From an uncultured Collinsella sp. (lineage in GTDB: Bacteria > Actinomycetota > Coriobacteriia > Coriobacteriales > Coriobacteriaceae): DNA of 9,828 nucleotides. Position 1 is the stretch's first letter, and every line of letters starts with the position of its first letter. The position numbers were made by a program, and so were the translations under genes. The notes under the pieces were generated by a model. It ran no database searches, was not told the origin of the DNA, and saw only the letters and a program-made list of their open reading frames with translations. Of this stretch, positions 6,551 through 9,828 are shown in pieces. Where the stretch lies: NCBI GenBank assembly GCA_902479205.1, contig CABSNX010000063.1, positions 1 to 9,828 on the forward strand, written 5' to 3'.

Positions 6551-6866
6551 ACTAGTCGTTGGAGACACTACTCTTCACAAATGACCCCTTGGGGACGGAG
6601 GAAAACAGGTCGTTTTGCTCACCACCGACGCCCGTGCAACACCGCCCGCCAAAAAGAACGCCCGTTTACTACGATGAACCGCAAACCTCCGACCATCGGC
6701 TTAATGCGGAAAATAAAACCGCAGGTAGAAGCGATGACGATTTGCTCAAAACCGACGTGTGGTCAGCAGATCCAGTTTCATCGTAGTAATTGGGCATGTT
6801 ATTTGGCAGCGCTGGCAAAGACTGTCCCAAACGACTAGTCGTTTAAGAACGTCCCCAATGACTAGT
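6551..6866. repeat. MITE-like palindromic element between convergent genes
   Basis: The 316-bp stretch has imperfect 16-bp terminal inverted repeats: ACTAGTCGTTGGAGAC at 6551-6566 (plus) and ACTAGTCATTGGGGAC from 6866 to 6851 (minus), 14 of 16 identical. Inside are a perfect 13-bp inverted repeat TTACTACGATGAA (6666-6678 and 6777-6789; 17 of 19 when extended outward by six bases), a stem around CAGCGCTG (6802-6819), TGCGG/CCGCA arms enclosing an AT-rich loop near 6715, and the perfect 16-bp palindrome AAACGACTAGTCGTTT (6829-6844). I see no plausible protein in it. Flanks show no obvious target-site duplication. A non-autonomous mobile element or REP-type dispersed repeat is the likeliest reading. 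It may also end transcription from both sides. Confidence 0.7.
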
Positions 6867-7179
6867 GGCGGCGGGCGTTGAGTTCGCCGGCAAGCTCGTC
6901 GAGGGTGATACCGTAGCGCTCGAGCGTCACGAGCAGATGGTAGACCAGGTCGCCGGCCTCGTAGCGGATGTGATCGTGATCGTTATCCTTGCAGGCCATG
7001 ATGACCTCGCTCGCCTCCTCGGCAAGCTTCTTGAGCAGCTCGTCCTCGACGTCGGTCAACAGGCGAGCGGTATAGCTTTCCTGCGGCGACGCGTCGCGAC
7101 GGTCGTGAATCACCTCGGCCAGCCCCGTCAGCGTCTCTCCGATATTTCCATCCTGAACATTTGCGGTGCGCACACCCAT
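6862..7179 (-). CDS. hisE: Phosphoribosyl-ATP pyrophosphatase
   Basis: HisE removes pyrophosphate from phosphoribosyl-ATP, the second step of histidine synthesis, and belongs to the all-alpha MazG-like fold. The 105-aa protein has the diagnostic KKLAEEASEVIMA helix (50-62) with the acidic EExxE motif (Glu54, Glu55, Glu58) and the partner helix YEAGDLVYHLLV (73-84) with Glu74 and Asp77. Length is normal for the unfused enzyme; in many bacteria hisI and hisE are fused, but here they are separate genes 46 nt apart. The ATG at 7179 has an AAAGGA Shine-Dalgarno roughly 9 nt upstream. It is the last gene of the operon, and its TAG stop lies inside the ACTAGT end of the palindromic element at 6551-6866. 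Confidence 0.97.
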   Translation of the reverse strand: MGVRTANVQDGNIGETLTGLAEVIHDRRDASPQESYTARLLTDVEDELLKKLAEEASEVIMACKDNDHDHIRYEAGDLVYHLLVTLERYGITLDELAGELNARRH

Positions 7180-7225
7180 GGTTCAATCCTTTCTGGTTGG
7201 CCAAGCGCCTAGTCGAGCGCCCGCC

Positions 7226-7555
7226 CTACGCAAGTTTCTTAAAGAAGCAGGTGCGGTTGCCGGTATGGCAGGCCGGACCCGGCGAGTCGACCTTAACCAG
7301 CAGCGTATCGCTATCGCAGTCGGCCCAGAGCTCCTTGACCTCTTGCATGTTGCCGCTCGTCGCGCCCTTGTTCCAGAGCTCCTGGCGGCTGCGGCTCCAA
7401 AACCACGTGGTCCCGGTCTTGAGCGTCAGCCCCACCGACTCCTCGTTCATCCAAGCAACCATAAGCACCTCGCCGGTGTCGTACTGCTGAACCACACAAG
7501 GAATCAGCCCCTTGGCGTCGTATTTGAGCTCGGACGCAGTTGTCACTTGCTCCAT
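7226..7555 (-). CDS. hisI: Phosphoribosyl-AMP cyclohydrolase
   Basis: HisI opens the adenine ring of phosphoribosyl-AMP, the third step of histidine synthesis, using zinc and magnesium. The 109-aa protein carries the expected sites: MVAWMNEES (32-40), TTWFWSRSRQELWNKGATSG (49-68), the metal-binding DCDSD (79-83), and the zinc cysteines Cys80, Cys96 (PACHTG) and Cys103 (RTCF). Length is typical of the monofunctional enzyme. The ATG at 7555 follows the hisF TAA directly with no gap, and the Shine-Dalgarno is poor (TTGGA within the hisF end). Translation is therefore probably coupled to hisF by termination and re-initiation. Confidence 0.97.
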   Translation of the reverse strand: MEQVTTASELKYDAKGLIPCVVQQYDTGEVLMVAWMNEESVGLTLKTGTTWFWSRSRQELWNKGATSGNMQEVKELWADCDSDTLLVKVDSPGPACHTGNRTCFFKKLA

Positions 7556-8338
<783 letters not shown>

Positions 8339-8341
8339 AGG

Positions 8342-9085
8342 CTACTCTTCCCCTCGGACGGCGGCCAGCGCCTGGACCAGCGTAAAGTTGCCCTCGTAGA
8401 GCGCGCGACCGGTAATGGCACCTTCAATCGCGCCCTCACCCACCGCGGCCAGCGCACGGATGTCGTCGAGCGTCGAGATGCCGCCCGAAGCCACGACGGG
8501 AAATCCCGCGACCTCGGCCACATGGCGATACGCCGCCACATCGATGCCCGTCTGCATGCCATCACGCGCGATGTCGGTATACACCAGATGATTAAAGCCC
8601 AGCTCGGAAAGCTGCGCCACGGCATCGTCGAGCGCCACACCCGCGCCGTCACGCCAGCCGTTCACCTTAACCTGGCCGTCGCGTGCGGCAATGTCAGCCA
8701 CCAGCAGCTCGCCAAAACCTTTGGCTGCCACCTCGGCAAAACCCGGCTCGGTCACCAGCACGGTACCCAGCGCAATGCGGCGCGCACCGTAGCCGGCCAA
8801 CTCGTCGATGCGCGCGAGCGAGCGGACGCCGCCGCCCACGTCCACGGACAGACCGTCGACGCCGCAGATGGCCTTAATCGCCGCCGAGTTGGCGGCGCAT
8901 GCGTCCTCGTCCTCGCCAAAGGCAGCGGACAGGTCGACGACGTGCACCCAGCTTGCACCCTGCTCGGCAAACGAGCGGGCAACGGCCACGGGGTCGTCGG
9001 AATACACCTTGCAGCGGCTGCGGTCACCGCGCTCCAGGCGCACGACCTTGCCGCCGATCAGATCGATTGCGGGAAACAGGATCAT
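8342..9085 (-). CDS. hisA: ProFAR isomerase (HisA)
   Basis: HisA is the Amadori isomerase that converts ProFAR to PRFAR, the HisF substrate. The 247-aa barrel has FPAIDLIGGKVVRL (4-17) with catalytic Asp8, VDLSAAFG (50-57), VDVGGGVRS (81-89), ADIAARDGQVKVNGW (130-144) with the second catalytic Asp near 131, TDIARDGMQTG (170-180) and ASGGISTLDD (199-208). In actinobacteria such as Streptomyces and Mycobacterium this enzyme (PriA) also replaces TrpF. Here the third-strand loop reads GGGVRS rather than the SGGIRDD I recall for PriA, so I lean to monofunctional HisA, without proof. The ATG at 9085 overlaps the hisH stop as ATGA, with GAGGAGG upstream. Confidence 0.97.
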   Translation of the reverse strand: MILFPAIDLIGGKVVRLERGDRSRCKVYSDDPVAVARSFAEQGASWVHVVDLSAAFGEDEDACAANSAAIKAICGVDGLSVDVGGGVRSLARIDELAGYGARRIALGTVLVTEPGFAEVAAKGFGELLVADIAARDGQVKVNGWRDGAGVALDDAVAQLSELGFNHLVYTDIARDGMQTGIDVAAYRHVAEVAGFPVVASGGISTLDDIRALAAVGEGAIEGAITGRALYEGNFTLVQALAAVRGEE

Positions 9086-9783
9086 CGGCCACCCTCCTCG
9101 ACGATGCTCACGAAGTTCTTAAGGATGCGCTGGCCCAGCGCGGAGGATTTCTCGGGATGGAACTGGCAGCCCCACACGTTGCCATGGCGCACGATGCACG
9201 GGAAACTCCGCGTATAGTGCGTGTACGCCAGCACATCGGCGGCATCATCGTCGTCTGCCACCGCGTAGCTGTGGGTGAAGTACATGTTGGCACCCTCGGC
9301 AAAACCAGCAAGCAGCGGATCGGCCGCACCGGCGGGCGTCATGTGCACTTGGTCCCAGCCCACGTGCGGCACCTTCAGGCGGCTCGACTCCAAGCGCGTG
9401 CACGAACCGCGCATAATACCCAGGCCATCGACCCATGGACCACCATCCTGCTCGGAGGCGCTGCCGTCGGCGACCACGCCCTCGTCCGCAGGCACGCCCT
9501 CGTTGCCGCGCTCAAAAAACAGCTGAAGCCCCAGGCAGATGCCGAGCAGCGGAATCCCGGCGGCGACGGCATCGAGCACGGCCGCCTCCTCGCCGCTCCG
9601 ACGCATAAAGGCAATCGCGTCATAGAACGCGCCCACGCCCGGGATGACCAGGCCGTCGGCATTGCGGATCTGCTCCGGATCGTCCGACGTGCAGGCGGCG
9701 GCACCGGCGCGCGCAAGCCCGCGCACAACGCTCGACAAGTTGCCCTTGTGGTAGTCGACCACCACGATCTTCGGTTCGCCCAC
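9082..9783 (-). CDS. hisH: Imidazole glycerol phosphate synthase, glutamine amidotransferase subunit
   Basis: HisH is the class I glutaminase that feeds ammonia to HisF. The proposed 233-aa product starts at a GTG at 9783 (then GEPKIVVVDYHKGN). The open frame extends into the adapter and gains a false MCIRDR start, which must be dropped. Because genomic sequence stops at 9790, the ribosome-binding site is not visible and a slightly earlier start cannot be excluded. Catalytic residues are present: nucleophile Cys83 in GICLGLQLFFERG (81-93) and His209/Glu211 in QFHPEKSS (207-214), plus the oxyanion region VIPGVGAF (46-53). Between FERGNEG and VDGLGIM there is an extra acidic stretch of about 20 residues (95-117) that shorter HisH proteins lack; it explains the above-average length. 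The gene overlaps hisA by 4 nt. Confidence 0.95.
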   Translation of the reverse strand: MGEPKIVVVDYHKGNLSSVVRGLARAGAAACTSDDPEQIRNADGLVIPGVGAFYDAIAFMRRSGEEAAVLDAVAAGIPLLGICLGLQLFFERGNEGVPADEGVVADGSASEQDGGPWVDGLGIMRGSCTRLESSRLKVPHVGWDQVHMTPAGAADPLLAGFAEGANMYFTHSYAVADDDDAADVLAYTHYTRSFPCIVRHGNVWGCQFHPEKSSALGQRILKNFVSIVEEGGR

Positions 9784-9790
9784 GCGACCC

Positions 9791-9828
9791 CTGTCTCTTA
9801 TACACATCTGACGCTGCCGACGAATAGC
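9791..9828 (-). other. Nextera i5 adapter (sequencing artefact)
   Basis: Positions 9791-9809 are the complement of the 19-bp Tn5 mosaic end, 9810-9823 the complement of the i5 tail, and 9824-9828 (ATAGC) the first five bases of the complement of the same index seen at 7-14. This end is therefore the inverted image of 1-47 and is not genomic. Confidence 0.98.

Noticed and set aside
6242..6838. Plus-strand frame running from the PHP gene through the repeat element
   Set aside because: Most of it is an out-of-frame shadow of the PHP gene, and the remainder is low-quality sequence through the palindromes.
6551..6866. CRISPR array or tRNA gene in the intergenic region
   Set aside because: There are no regularly spaced direct repeats and no cloverleaf. 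The structure is made of nested inverted repeats.

Overview
The window is a 9.74-kb stretch of high-GC chromosomal DNA (positions 48-9790) flanked on both sides by unremoved Illumina Nextera adapter sequence (1-47 and 9791-9828). Gene content, GC-rich codon use and the mazG-eno-ftsB/divIC-ppx order point to an actinobacterium. Style of the proteins and of the small intergenic repeats suggests the class Coriobacteriia, probably Collinsella; this is inference from memory, not a search.

Layout. Positions 48-5298 hold a leftward block on the minus strand. Read in the direction of transcription it is: a stand-alone LarC C-terminal-type protein, a YfcE-type phosphodiesterase, MazG, a terminator, enolase with its own candidate promoter and terminator, an FtsB/DivIC-like division protein, and a Ppx/GppA phosphatase whose last residues are cut off by the adapter. 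Positions 5299-5637 are a divergent intergenic region with two strong inverted repeats. Positions 5638-6549 on the plus strand encode a PHP-family histidinol-phosphatase-like enzyme. Positions 6551-6866 are a 316-bp palindromic, MITE-like element between convergent genes. Positions 6862-9783 are a leftward histidine operon in the order hisH, hisA, hisF, hisI, hisE, with very tight spacing or overlap.

How the genes work together. HisE, HisI, HisA and HisF/HisH carry out successive middle steps of histidine synthesis. The convergent PHP enzyme is the likely supplier of the histidinol-phosphate phosphatase step. The other block is housekeeping: glycolysis (enolase), nucleotide-pool cleaning (MazG), division (FtsB-like), and polyphosphate or (p)ppGpp turnover (Ppx).

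I found no convincing undescribed multi-gene system. The best leads are the two intergenic inverted-repeat elements, the LarC domain without its N-terminal half, and the assembly artefact at both ends, which creates false protein termini.
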